Of a DNA stretch of 64,000 nt, positions 37,179 through 45,717 are shown piece after piece; within the stretch, counting starts at the first letter, position 1, and each line of letters begins with the position of its first letter. Below the pieces are notes generated by a model. That model saw only the letters and a list, made by a program, of their open reading frames with translations. It was not told the DNA's origin and ran no database searches. The position numbers and the translations under genes are program-made. Source of the stretch: Pseudomonadota bacterium (GTDB lineage Bacteria; Pseudomonadota; Gammaproteobacteria; Steroidobacterales; Steroidobacteraceae); NCBI GenBank assembly GCA_019352035.1, contig JABBNZ010000012.1, positions 1 to 64,000 on the forward strand, read 5' to 3'.

Positions 37179-39083
37179 ATGACCTCCCCGCCCAACGCTT
37201 ACCCGCTGCTCGACGCGATCGAGTCACCCGCCGACCTCCGGCAGATGCCTGTGGCGAAATTGCCCGAGGTGGCGCAGGAGCTGCGGCAGTTCCTGATTCA
37301 TACGGTCGCTACGCGCGGTGGGCACTTCGCCGCCGGCCTCGGCGCGGTGGAGCTGGCCGTCGCCCTGCATTATGTTTACGACACGCCGCACGACCGCCTG
37401 GTCTGGGACGTGGGACATCAGGCCTATCCGCACAAGGTGCTGACGGGACGGCGCGAGCGCCTGCACACGATCAAGCAGCCCGGCGGCCTCGCTCCCTTCC
37501 CGGCGCGGTCCGAGAGCGAGTACGACACTTTCGGCGTGGGGCATTCCAGCACCTCGATCAGCGCGGCCCTCGGCATGGCGGTCGCCGCCGGACGGCTCGG
37601 TGAGTCGCGCCGGGCGGTGGCCATCATCGGCGATGGCGCCATGACCGCCGGCATGGCCTTCGAGGCGCTGAATCACGCCGGCTCGCTCCCCAGCGACCTG
37701 CTGGTCATCCTCAACGACAACGACATGTCGATCTCCGAGAACGTCGGCGCGTTGTCGAATTACTTCGCCGCCGCTCTCTCCGGACGCGTGTACAGGCACC
37801 TGCGCGAGGGCGGCAAGAAGGTGCTGAAGCCCATCCCGCCGATCTGGGAGCTCGCGCGCCGCTCGGAGGAGCACCTGAAGGGGATGGTCCTGCCCGGAAC
37901 GCTCTTCGAGGAGCTCGGCTTCAACTACATCGGTCCGATGGACGGCCACGATGTACGCGCCCTGGTCAGCACGCTGCGCAACGTCAAGAAGCTGAGCGGC
38001 CCTCAATTCCTGCACGTGGTGACCCGCAAGGGCAAGGGCTATGCGCCGGCGGAGGCCGACCCGATCAAGTGGCACGGACCGGGCCCCTTCGACCCGGTGA
38101 GCGGCACGATTTTCAAGGAGGCGGCCACGGGCCCCTCCTACTCGCAGATCTTCGGCCAGTGGCTCTGCGACATCGCGGAGCGCGACCCGAAGGTCATCGG
38201 CATCACCCCCGCGATGCGCGAGGGCTCGGGCCTGGTGGAGTTCTCCAAACGCTTCCCCGACCGCTATTTCGATGTCGCGATCGCGGAGCAGCACGCCGTC
38301 ACCTTCGCCGCGGGACTCGCCACCGAGGGCCTCAAGCCCGTCGTGGCCATCTATTCCACGTTCCTGCAGCGCGCCTACGATCAGCTGATCCATGACGTCG
38401 CCCTGCAGAACCTTCCGGTGCTGTTCGCGGTCGATCGCGCCGGTCTCGTCGGCAGCGACGGCGCCACCCATCAGGGCAGCTACGATCTTTCCTATCTGCG
38501 CTGCATTCCCAACCTCGTCATCATGACTCCGAGCGACGAGAACGAATGCCGGCAGATGCTCTACACGGGCACGACCCTTTCCGGCCCGAGCGTCGTGCGC
38601 TATCCGCGCGGCACCGGCCCCGGCGTGCCGCTGGAGAAGGCCTTCACCGCCTTGCCCCTGGGCCGCGCGCTGGTGAAGCGCGAGGGCCGCTGCGGGCTCG
38701 CGCTCCTCGCCTTTGGCCCGTTGCTGGAGCCCGCCGCGCGCATCGCCGAGCGGCTGGACGCCACCCTCGTCAACATGCGGTTCGTGAAGCCGCTCGATGA
38801 GGCGCTGATACTGGAGCTCGCCAGCCGTCACCGCGCCTTCATCACGATAGAGGAAAACGCCGTCCAGGGCGGCGCCGGCTCGGCCGTCGCCGAGCTCCTG
38901 GCGGCCGAGGGCCTCTCCCTGCCCCTGCTGCAGATCGGCATCCCCGACCGCTTCATCGAGCACGGCTCGCGCGAGAGCTGCCTCGCCGCCGCGGGCCTCG
39001 ATGCCCAGAGCCTCGCCGCCACGGTGGAGCGCTGGTGGGCCCTGCAGGCGCACGAGCGCATTCGCTCGGTCGGCAGCGCCTGA
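37179..39083 (+). CDS. dxs: 1-deoxy-D-xylulose-5-phosphate synthase
   Basis: A 634-residue thiamine-diphosphate enzyme that starts the MEP isoprenoid pathway from pyruvate and glyceraldehyde 3-phosphate. Visible: [15 protein letters not shown], the ThDP motif [29 protein letters not shown], and the transketolase-like [15 protein letters not shown] at 37179. folE2 follows 89 bp downstream. Confidence 0.98.
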   Translation: MTSPPNAYPLLDAIESPADLRQMPVAKLPEVAQELRQFLIHTVATRGGHFAAGLGAVELAVALHYVYDTPHDRLVWDVGHQAYPHKVLTGRRERLHTIKQPGGLAPFPARSESEYDTFGVGHSSTSISAALGMAVAAGRLGESRRAVAIIGDGAMTAGMAFEALNHAGSLPSDLLVILNDNDMSISENVGALSNYFAAALSGRVYRHLREGGKKVLKPIPPIWELARRSEEHLKGMVLPGTLFEELGFNYIGPMDGHDVRALVSTLRNVKKLSGPQFLHVVTRKGKGYAPAEADPIKWHGPGPFDPVSGTIFKEAATGPSYSQIFGQWLCDIAERDPKVIGITPAMREGSGLVEFSKRFPDRYFDVAIAEQHAVTFAAGLATEGLKPVVAIYSTFLQRAYDQLIHDVALQNLPVLFAVDRAGLVGSDGATHQGSYDLSYLRCIPNLVIMTPSDENECRQMLYTGTTLSGPSVVRYPRGTGPGVPLEKAFTALPLGRALVKREGRCGLALLAFGPLLEPAARIAERLDATLVNMRFVKPLDEALILELASRHRAFITIEENAVQGGAGSAVAELLAAEGLSLPLLQIGIPDRFIEHGSRESCLAAAGLDAQSLAATVERWWALQAHERIRSVGSA

Positions 39084-39172
39084 AGGGCCGCGAGGGCCGT
39101 CCGCCTGCCGGATCCGGGCGAATCCCTCGACAGATATAGGTGCGCCGGACGCCGATCCGGTAGGCTTTCAAC

Positions 39173-40021
39173 ATGACCCCTCCCCCCGCCGCCGCCAAGA
39201 CCCCCCGCCCCCTCCCGGCCGTCGTCGAGGACGTGCAGGGCCGAGCCGACACCCGCCGGCTACCCATCAATCGCGTCGGCATCAAGGACATCCGCCATCC
39301 CGTGCGGGTCAAGGACCGCTCCGCCGGCGAGCAGCACACCATCGCCACGTTCAACATGTACGTCAGCCTGCCGCACAACTTCAAAGGCACGCACATGTCC
39401 CGCTTCGTCGAGATCCTGCACGCCGAGCGGGAGATCTCGGTCGAGTCCTTCCGCGCCATGCTCGCGACCATGACCGAGCGCCTCGAGGCCGACGCCGGCC
39501 ACATCGAGATGAGCTTCCCGTTCTTCGTGATGAAGCGCGCGCCCGTCTCCGGTGTGGAGAGCCTGATGGACTATCACGCCAGCCTCATCGGCGAGCGCCG
39601 CGGCGGCCACACCGACATGTGGGTGAAGGTGGTCGTGCCCGTGACCAGCCTCTGCCCGTGCTCGAAGCGCATCTCGGACTACGGCGCGCACAACCAGCGC
39701 TCGCACGTGACCATCACCGCGCGCCTGCGCGACCACATGTGGATCGAGGAGCTGATCGAGATCGCCGAGAGCGAGGCCTCCTGCGAGCTCTACGGCATCC
39801 TGAAGCGGCCCGACGAGAAGTACGTCACCGAGCGCGCCTACGACAATCCGAAGTTCGTCGAGGACATGGTGCGGGACGTGGCCACCCGGATCAATGCCGA
39901 GGAGCGGATCGCCGCCTACGTGGTGGAATCGGAGAACTTCGAGTCCATTCACAATCACTCCGCATACGCGCTGATCGAGCGCGACAAGGGCGAGCCGGTG
40001 CCTTTCAGCAAGGACACTTAA
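39173..40021 (+). CDS. folE2: GTP cyclohydrolase IB
   Basis: A 282-residue FolE2 (COG1469), the metal-flexible alternative to FolE that makes 7,8-dihydroneopterin triphosphate for folate. Signatures [19 protein letters not shown], the cysteine motif [20 protein letters not shown], and [11 protein letters not shown] are intact. The C-terminal VPFSKDT and the stop codon TAA are encoded by a family B repeat that overlaps the 3' end, so the native end was probably replaced or extended by the repeat. Confidence 0.96.
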   Translation: MTPPPAAAKTPRPLPAVVEDVQGRADTRRLPINRVGIKDIRHPVRVKDRSAGEQHTIATFNMYVSLPHNFKGTHMSRFVEILHAEREISVESFRAMLATMTERLEADAGHIEMSFPFFVMKRAPVSGVESLMDYHASLIGERRGGHTDMWVKVVVPVTSLCPCSKRISDYGAHNQRSHVTITARLRDHMWIEELIEIAESEASCELYGILKRPDEKYVTERAYDNPKFVEDMVRDVATRINAEERIAAYVVESENFESIHNHSAYALIERDKGEPVPFSKDT

Positions 40022-40137
40022 CGTGTCCTTGCTCCGGCGAGCGCCCGCGCACGGAAGCGCGGGCCGGCTGCCCTGCCGCCACGGACGGCCAGTGGTATGC
40101 CCCTCCGTGCCTTTCAGCAAGGACACTTAACGTGTCC
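39998..40137 (+). repeat. Dispersed repeat, family B copy 2 with internal 31-bp duplication
   Basis: The 31-bp block starting GTGCCTTTCAGCAAGGACAC occurs at 39998-40028 and again at 40107-40137, each with the hairpin GGACAC-TTAAC-GTGTCC (stem extended to CAAGGACAC/GTGTCCTTG in the first). Between them lie a GCCCGCGC-ACGGAA-GCGCGGGC hairpin (40043-40064) and GGACGGCCAGTGG. The block order matches the copy at 22.5 kb. The rest of the gap to the convergent kinase gene holds the palindrome GCTCGCGCGAGC. Confidence 0.88.
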
Positions 40138-40212
40138 GTTTCCTGGCGCACTCGGGCTCGCGCGAGCGGGTCTCAGAGAGTGCCATGGCAGGCCATCGCT
40201 ACCGCCCCAACC

Positions 40213-41607
40213 CTAACCCGCCGCCTGTGACACTGGCAAACTCACCACCGCCCGCAGCCCGGGATCATTGCTCTCGAGCGTGAGCCGCGCCCGATGCAGG
40301 CGCGCGATCGCCGCGACCAGCGAGAGCCCGAGTCCGCTGCCCTCGATGCCCGAGCGCTGTCCCACCCGCGCGAATGGCTGTCCGGCCCGCTCACGCTCCT
40401 GCGCCGGCATGCCCGGGCCGTTGTCGCTGATGAGCAGATGGGCGCGATCGGCGAGGCGCCTCACGGTCACATCGATGCGCCCGCCCGAAGGCACGTACTT
40501 CAGCGCGTTCTCCAGCAGGTTGGTGATGAGCTGCGCGAGCAGCTGGCGGTTGCCCTCGACGATCACGCCGTGATCCGCGCGGCCCGCGAGGACGAGTCCG
40601 CGCTCGCGCGCGACGGGCTCGAAGAGCTCGACCAGCTCGCCGGCCAGCTCGCCGAGATCCACCGGCGCGGGCGAGGCCATCGGGGCGCCCGATTCGGCGA
40701 GCGCTATCTGCAGCAGCGTCGCGAGGGTGCGTTGCAGGCGGTCGACTTCCCGCAGCGCCGACTCCACGGGCTCGCGGATTCCCGGCTCGAGCGCCGGCAG
40801 ACGCAGCACCGCGTCCATCCTCGTTCGCAGCCGATGCAAGGGCGCGCGCAGATCGTGCGCGACGCTGTCGAACGTGGCTCGCAGCGTGCCCGTCTGTTCC
40901 TCCAGACGATCCAGCACGCGGTTGACCGAGGTCGCCAGCGCATCGAACTCATCGCTGGTGCCGACCACCGGGAGCCGGTGCCCCTGCTCGCCGGACATCA
41001 TCCTCACACAGGTATCGGTGACGTCCCCGACACGGCGCGCGAGGCGGAAGCTGAAGGAGAATCCCGCGATGCCCGCGGCCAGGATGGAGAGGCCGATGCC
41101 CCACAGCGTCGCGATCTGGAACGTGCGCGCATAGCGGCGATCCTGCGACATGTCGGTACCGACGAGGAGCCAGTCGCCGTTCGGGAGCTTGCGCACGGCG
41201 GCGCGCACCGGATGGACGGAGCGCTGTCCGGGCTCGATGGACTCGATGCGAAACTCCGGCCAGGGCTCGGCGGGCGCGCCGTCGAACGGCCAGTTGGTGA
41301 TGTTGCCGGCGAGACGGTCGAACTTCGGGCTCGCCAGCATGTAGACCGCGCCGATCCGCCCCCAGCTGTCGATGCGCAGATTGATCTCGTCGGCGACTCC
41401 GGGAATGCCGCTGCGCACGTACTGGTTCTCGAGACTCTTCAGCTCCGTGTCGATGATGAGGTCGATGTCGCCCTGGATGATGCTCTGGGTCAGCAGATAG
41501 GTGCTGCCGAGGGTGACGCACACGGCGAGCGTCACGAGGAGCGTGTAGCCCATCGACATCCGGAACGCCGAGGTCTTGAACAGTCCCCAGCGGCGCGAGT
41601 CCTTCAC
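40213..41607 (-). CDS. Sensor histidine kinase (QseC/CusS-like)
   Basis: A 464-residue inner-membrane kinase: TM1 about 18-40, a ~130-residue periplasmic domain, TM2 about 170-192, HAMP, then H-box VAHDLRAPLHRLR, N-box LITNLLENALKYV, G1 ISDNGPGMP and G2 GSGLGLSLVAAIA. The start, GTG 41605-41607, overlaps the stop of its cognate regulator (GTGA), so the pair is translationally coupled. The stimulus is unknown. Confidence 0.94.
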   Translation of the reverse strand: MKDSRRWGLFKTSAFRMSMGYTLLVTLAVCVTLGSTYLLTQSIIQGDIDLIIDTELKSLENQYVRSGIPGVADEINLRIDSWGRIGAVYMLASPKFDRLAGNITNWPFDGAPAEPWPEFRIESIEPGQRSVHPVRAAVRKLPNGDWLLVGTDMSQDRRYARTFQIATLWGIGLSILAAGIAGFSFSFRLARRVGDVTDTCVRMMSGEQGHRLPVVGTSDEFDALATSVNRVLDRLEEQTGTLRATFDSVAHDLRAPLHRLRTRMDAVLRLPALEPGIREPVESALREVDRLQRTLATLLQIALAESGAPMASPAPVDLGELAGELVELFEPVARERGLVLAGRADHGVIVEGNRQLLAQLITNLLENALKYVPSGGRIDVTVRRLADRAHLLISDNGPGMPAQERERAGQPFARVGQRSGIEGSGLGLSLVAAIARLHRARLTLESNDPGLRAVVSLPVSQAAG

Positions 41608-42284
41608 CCGTCCTCCTCCCGCAGCACGTATCCCGACCCGCGCACGGTGTGGATCAGGGGTCGCTGCGCGCCGCGATCGACTGCCTGGCGCAGGCGGCTG
41701 ATGTGCACGTCCACCACGTTGCTCTGCGGATCGAAGTGCAGGTCCCAGACGCCCTCGAGCAGCATCATCCGGGTGACGACCTGCCCCTCGCGCCGCATCA
41801 GGAACTCGAGCAGCTTCTGCTCGCGGGCGGTGAGCTCGATCTGCTCGCCGCCGCGGGTGACCTTGCGGGCGAGAAGATCGAACTCCAGGTCCGCCGTTCT
41901 GAGCACCGTCGATTCCGCGGCGCTCTGGCGGCGGCGCAGCAGCGCCTCGATGCGCGCCAGCAGCTCCGCGAAGGCGAAGGGCTTGGTGAGATAGTCATCG
42001 CCGCCCGCCTTCAGGCCGCGGATGCGGTCATCGACCGTGCCGAGCGCGCTCAGGACCAGGACGGGCGTCGCGAGCCGCGCCCGCCGCAGCTGTTGAATGA
42101 TCTGCAGCCCATCGACGTGCGGCAGCATCCGGTCGGTGACGATGAGGTCGAACTTGCCCGCGAGGGCGCGGGAGAGTCCCTCACGTCCGTCGGCGGCGTG
42201 ATCGACCGTGTAGCCGCTCTCGCGCAGTCCCTTGACGAGGACCCGGGCGGCCTCCGTATCGTCCTCGATGAGCAGGATGTGCAC
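41604..42284 (-). CDS. OmpR-family response regulator (QseB/CusR-like)
   Basis: 226 residues from GTG 42282-42284 (MHILLIEDD), the natural start of the receiver; the track ORF extends 54 codons upstream without support. Phospho-acceptor in IVTDRMLPHVDG, lysine in LTKPFAFAELL, winged helix ending IHTVRGSGYVLRE. It precedes and overlaps its kinase gene. Confidence 0.94.
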   Translation of the reverse strand: MHILLIEDDTEAARVLVKGLRESGYTVDHAADGREGLSRALAGKFDLIVTDRMLPHVDGLQIIQQLRRARLATPVLVLSALGTVDDRIRGLKAGGDDYLTKPFAFAELLARIEALLRRRQSAAESTVLRTADLEFDLLARKVTRGGEQIELTAREQKLLEFLMRREGQVVTRMMLLEGVWDLHFDPQSNVVDVHISRLRQAVDRGAQRPLIHTVRGSGYVLREEDG

Positions 42285-42312
42285 GGCCGCGAATGTACAG
42301 CAGAACGGTTTG

Positions 42313-42346
42313 CAGCGCTGGATCCGGGCGCATCCCTGCGCCTGCG
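42313..42346. repeat. Solo family A hairpin 2
   Basis: GCAGCGCTGGATCCGGGC is shared with family A; the inner stem is different, GGCGCA-TCCC-TGCGCC (42327-42342), yet perfectly paired. It lies in the 71-bp gap between the response regulator start and the preceding Ser/Thr kinase stop, where it could end the kinase transcript. Confidence 0.55.
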
Positions 42347-42355
42347 GTCGGACGT

Positions 42356-43783
42356 TCAGCTGTTGACGGAAGGAGCCGCGGCCTCGACGCCTTGCAGCCG
42401 CCCGATGAGCGTGCGCAGGAAGACCCGGTTGAACCGCAGCTGGCACGAGGCGGAGACCTGCTCGAGAAGAGTCGAGCTCACCTTGAGGACGGTCACCGCG
42501 CTCGCGGCGCGAATGGTGGCGGTGCGCTTGGCGCCGGGCACGTAGCTCGCCTCGCCGAAGCAGTCGCCGGTCTCCAGGGCGCCGATGCGCCGCCCGTGCC
42601 GCTCGACCGCGCAGCCGCCGGAGACGAGGATGTAGAAGCGGTCGTCCATCTCGCCTTCCTTGACGATCTCCTCGCCCTGCGAGTAGTGCTGCCAGCTGCT
42701 CGCGCGCAGCACCTCCCAGATCTCCGCGTGGGAGAACTCATGGAAGAACTTCAACCGCCGCAGGACACCGAACTGCTCCTGCCGGTCGATGCGGGAGTTG
42801 GCCTCGCGCAGGCGCTGATGCACCCGCGTCAGCTCCGCGGCGAAGTCGAGCCCGCTCTTGTGCCGCTTCTCCGGATCCTTCTGCAGCGCGGTCGCGACGA
42901 CGGTCTCCAGCTCCTCGGGCACGTCCTTGCGCAGGGTGTGGATGGGCGGCGGCGTGGCATAGACGATCTGATGCAGCAGCTTCTGCAGGTTGCCGGCGCG
43001 GAACGGCCGCGAGCCCGTCAGCAGCTCGTACATCACCGCGCCGAGCGAATAGAGATCGGAGCGGTTGGTGAGATCCAGGCTCTGCACCTGCTCCGGGGAC
43101 ATGTACGAGGGGCTGCCGGCGATGCCCTCGATGCGGGAGATCTCCGAGTCCGACACCAGCGCGATGCCGAAATCGATGATGCGCACGTCGCTGTCCTGCG
43201 TGAGCATGATGTTGGAGGGCTTGACGTCGCGATGGATCACGCCGCGCGTGTGCGCGTAATGCAGCGCCTTGGCGCACTTGAACACTATCTCAACGGTATC
43301 GTCGATCCGCAGCAGGTTGTCCGGCCGGCAGTACGCGGCCAGCGTGCGCGCGCCGTGCACGTGCTCCATGACGATGTAGCAGCGGCCGTTCTCCTCGCCG
43401 GCATCGTAAATCGGGAGAATGTGCGGATGCTGCAGCATTCCGACCAGATGCGCCTCGGAGAGGAACATCTTGCGCGCCACGCGCGCCCGCTCCGGGTCGG
43501 CGCCCGAATCCATGTTGTAGACCTTGATCGCGACGTCTCGGCCGTAATAGGCGTCATGCGAGAGATACACCACGCCGGTGCTGCCGCGCCCCACCTCCTT
43601 GATGACCATGTACTTGCCGATCCTTTCGGGGATGCCGCGCGGTGCGGCCTTCGGCAATACGGCGGGTCCTTTGGCGGGTGCGGGCATGAGTCGCGGCGGA
43701 TTCATGGATCGCCGAGAGGATACGGACTGAGCCGGCGCGTATCTGTGATCCATTCCCTCTGGCGTGATGCGTACTTTCCGCAT
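42356..43783 (-). CDS. Ser/Thr protein kinase fused to a cyclic-nucleotide-binding domain
   Basis: A 475-residue soluble protein. Kinase domain about 57-320 with an intact glycine loop (VGRGSTGVVYL), VAIKVY, HRDVKPSNIM, IDFG and GSPSYMSPEQ. A helical linker follows, then a CAP-type cNMP-binding domain about 345-455 with RFYILVSG and the phosphate-binding cassette GDCFGEASY...KRTAT, whose Arg is the cAMP/cGMP phosphate ligand. This suggests kinase activity gated by a cyclic nucleotide, like a single-chain PKG/PKA. Start ATG 43781-43783; internal ATGs at codons 11 and 27 are possible. It lies between a two-component pair and thiL. Confidence 0.9.
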   Translation of the reverse strand: MRKVRITPEGMDHRYAPAQSVSSRRSMNPPRLMPAPAKGPAVLPKAAPRGIPERIGKYMVIKEVGRGSTGVVYLSHDAYYGRDVAIKVYNMDSGADPERARVARKMFLSEAHLVGMLQHPHILPIYDAGEENGRCYIVMEHVHGARTLAAYCRPDNLLRIDDTVEIVFKCAKALHYAHTRGVIHRDVKPSNIMLTQDSDVRIIDFGIALVSDSEISRIEGIAGSPSYMSPEQVQSLDLTNRSDLYSLGAVMYELLTGSRPFRAGNLQKLLHQIVYATPPPIHTLRKDVPEELETVVATALQKDPEKRHKSGLDFAAELTRVHQRLREANSRIDRQEQFGVLRRLKFFHEFSHAEIWEVLRASSWQHYSQGEEIVKEGEMDDRFYILVSGGCAVERHGRRIGALETGDCFGEASYVPGAKRTATIRAASAVTVLKVSSTLLEQVSASCQLRFNRVFLRTLIGRLQGVEAAAPSVNS

Positions 43784-43821
43784 CGCCGCCTTCGAGGCCG
43801 GCGACTTGACATAACCGAAGG

Positions 43822-44796
43822 TCAGGTCAAAGTCAGGAAATGGTCATATCCGGAAGTCGAGAAATTCATCACGGCGCCGCCGCGAAGAGCCTGCGCACCC
43901 GCGCTCTCCGTCAGGGTGCCGATGCGGGTGTAGCCCCAGCGCTGCGGCGGCAAATCCGCGAGCAGCCGGGCGAGGTGCGCCGGCCGCACGCTGAAGCAGA
44001 GCTCGTAGTCATCGCCACCGGTCAGCGCGAGCTCGCGCGCGCGCTCCTCGCCCACGCCGCCCACCAGCGCCTGCGATACCGGCAGCATCTCGTAAGCGAT
44101 CTCCACCCCGCAGCCGCTGGCCCGCGCCAGCTTGCCGGCATCGGCCAGCAAGCCGTCGGAGACGTCTATGCAGGCGCTCGCGTATAGGCGCAGGCATTCC
44201 CCGAGGGCCAGGCGCGGAGCGGGATGGAGGAAACGCTCGCGCAGATACGCCGCCGCCTCTCCCGCGCCCGGGAGCCTGCCCTGCTCGATCGCGAGCCCGG
44301 CACTCGCATCGCCGGGAGTTCCCGACACGAATAGCGCATCGCCCGCCCTGCCGCCCGAGCGCAGCAATGCGGATGAGCGCGGCACGTGTCCCAGCACCTG
44401 CACGGTGACGCACAGCGGGCCGCAGGTCGTGTCGCCGCCGACGAGCGCAACATCATGGGCGCGCGCCAAGGCCGACATTCCAGCCGCAAACTCCGACAGC
44501 CAGGATTCCTCCGCCGCCGGCAGCGTCAGCGCGAGGAGCGCCCACGCGGGGCGCGCGCCCATCGCCGCGAGATCGCTTAAGTTTACGGCCAGCGCGCGGT
44601 GACCGACCGAGCCCGGCGGGGATCCGTGCGGAAAATGGACGCCGTCCACCAGGGTATCCATGGCGGCGACCAGCTCCATGCCCGCGGGACACTCGAGGAT
44701 CGCCGCATCGTCGCCGACGCCCACGCGCACATCGGTCCGCTTCGCGCCGCAGCCGCGGAAGAAACGGTCGATGAGCTCGAACTCCGACAGCGGCAC
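43822..44796 (-). CDS. thiL: Thiamine-monophosphate kinase
   Basis: A 324-residue AIR-synthase/PurM-fold kinase making thiamine diphosphate. Motifs: VGDDAAIL, DTLVDGVHFP, NLSDLAAMGA, LVGGDTT, DVSDGLLAD and TGGDDYELCF. GTG start at 44794-44796, 4 bp from the nusB stop. The order ribH-nusB-thiL is standard in Proteobacteria. Confidence 0.96.
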   Translation of the reverse strand: MPLSEFELIDRFFRGCGAKRTDVRVGVGDDAAILECPAGMELVAAMDTLVDGVHFPHGSPPGSVGHRALAVNLSDLAAMGARPAWALLALTLPAAEESWLSEFAAGMSALARAHDVALVGGDTTCGPLCVTVQVLGHVPRSSALLRSGGRAGDALFVSGTPGDASAGLAIEQGRLPGAGEAAAYLRERFLHPAPRLALGECLRLYASACIDVSDGLLADAGKLARASGCGVEIAYEMLPVSQALVGGVGEERARELALTGGDDYELCFSVRPAHLARLLADLPPQRWGYTRIGTLTESAGAQALRGGAVMNFSTSGYDHFLTLT

Positions 44797-44800
44797 GCGC

Positions 44801-45241
44801 TCAATGCTCGTTGGGACGCAGCACCCGCGCCGCCCGATCCAACACTGCGTTGACGTACTTGTGGCCGTCGGTGGCGCCGAAGCGTTTGGCCAGAGTCACC
44901 GCCTCGTTGATCGCCACGCGGTATGGCACGTCCGGGCGGTGGCGCAGCTCGTAAGTGCCGATCAGCAGAATGGCATGCTCGATGGGATCGAGGAGCGCGG
45001 GAACGCGGTCGGTCCACTGGGACAGGCCGGCATCGAGCGCCTCGCGCTCCCGCCAAACGCCCTCGACGAGCTCCCGGAAGTACTCGCGATCCGCCCGCGC
45101 CATGTCCTGAGCGTCGTGAAACTCCTGGATCAGGTCCTGCCACGGACACTCGTTGAGCTGCCAGCGGTAGAGCGCCTGCAATGCGAGCTTGCGCGCCACC
45201 GAGCGCTGACCGGAGAGGGCGCGAGACGGCTCGGTAGACAT
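44801..45241 (-). CDS. nusB: Transcription antitermination protein NusB
   Basis: A 146-residue all-helical NusB that with NusE binds boxA RNA in rRNA antitermination. It contains ARKLALQALYRWQLN, EHAILLIGTYELRHRPDVPYRVAINEAVTLAKRFG and GHKYVNAVLDRAA. ATG 45239-45241 is the native start; the track begins upstream in ribH. Two bases separate it from the ribH stop. Confidence 0.97.
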   Translation of the reverse strand: MSTEPSRALSGQRSVARKLALQALYRWQLNECPWQDLIQEFHDAQDMARADREYFRELVEGVWREREALDAGLSQWTDRVPALLDPIEHAILLIGTYELRHRPDVPYRVAINEAVTLAKRFGATDGHKYVNAVLDRAARVLRPNEH

Positions 45242-45243
45242 CG

Positions 45244-45717
45244 TCACGCCAGGCGCGCCAGCAGGCTCGCCATCTCCAGCGCGGCCTCCATGGCCTCGCC
45301 GCCTTTGTTGCCGGCGGTCGTGGCCGCCCGCTCCAGGGCCTGCTCCACCGTCTCGACGGTGAGGACCCCGAAGATGACGGGCACGCCGCTCTCCAGGCTC
45401 GCGAGCTGCAGCCCGCGGGCGCACTCGCCCGAGACATACTCGAAGTGCGGCGTGTCCCCGCGAATCACGCAGCCGAGCGCCACGACCGCATCGTAGCGGC
45501 CAGACAGCGCGAGCCTGCGCGCGGCGACGGGCAGCTCGAACGCTCCCGGCACGCGCGCGATCAGCAGATCCTCGGCGGGACCGCCGCGCTCCAGCCAGGC
45601 CGCCGCGGCGCCCTTGAGGAGGCTCGCGACGATGAAGTCGTTGAACCGCGCGGCGACGATGGCCACCTTGCGCCCGCGCGTGGCGATCTCACCTTCCAGA
45701 ACACGTGGTGCGCTCAA
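45244..45717 (-). CDS. ribH: 6,7-dimethyl-8-ribityllumazine synthase
   Basis: A 157-residue lumazine synthase, the penultimate step of riboflavin synthesis. VAARFNDFI, VPGAFELPVAA, LGCVIRGDTPHFEYV and FGVLTVET are family marks. TTG start overlaps the ribB stop (TTGA), implying translational coupling. Confidence 0.96.
   Translation of the reverse strand: MSAPRVLEGEIATRGRKVAIVAARFNDFIVASLLKGAAAAWLERGGPAEDLLIARVPGAFELPVAARRLALSGRYDAVVALGCVIRGDTPHFEYVSGECARGLQLASLESGVPVIFGVLTVETVEQALERAATTAGNKGGEAMEAALEMASLLARLA

Noticed and set aside
37224-39053. 609-codon minus-strand ORF opposite dxs
   Set aside because: Antisense shadow of an intact dxs.
40003-40140. CRISPR array
   Set aside because: There are only two 31-bp units with a spacer of 78 bp and internal palindromes shared with a distant locus; it is a dispersed repeat, not an array.
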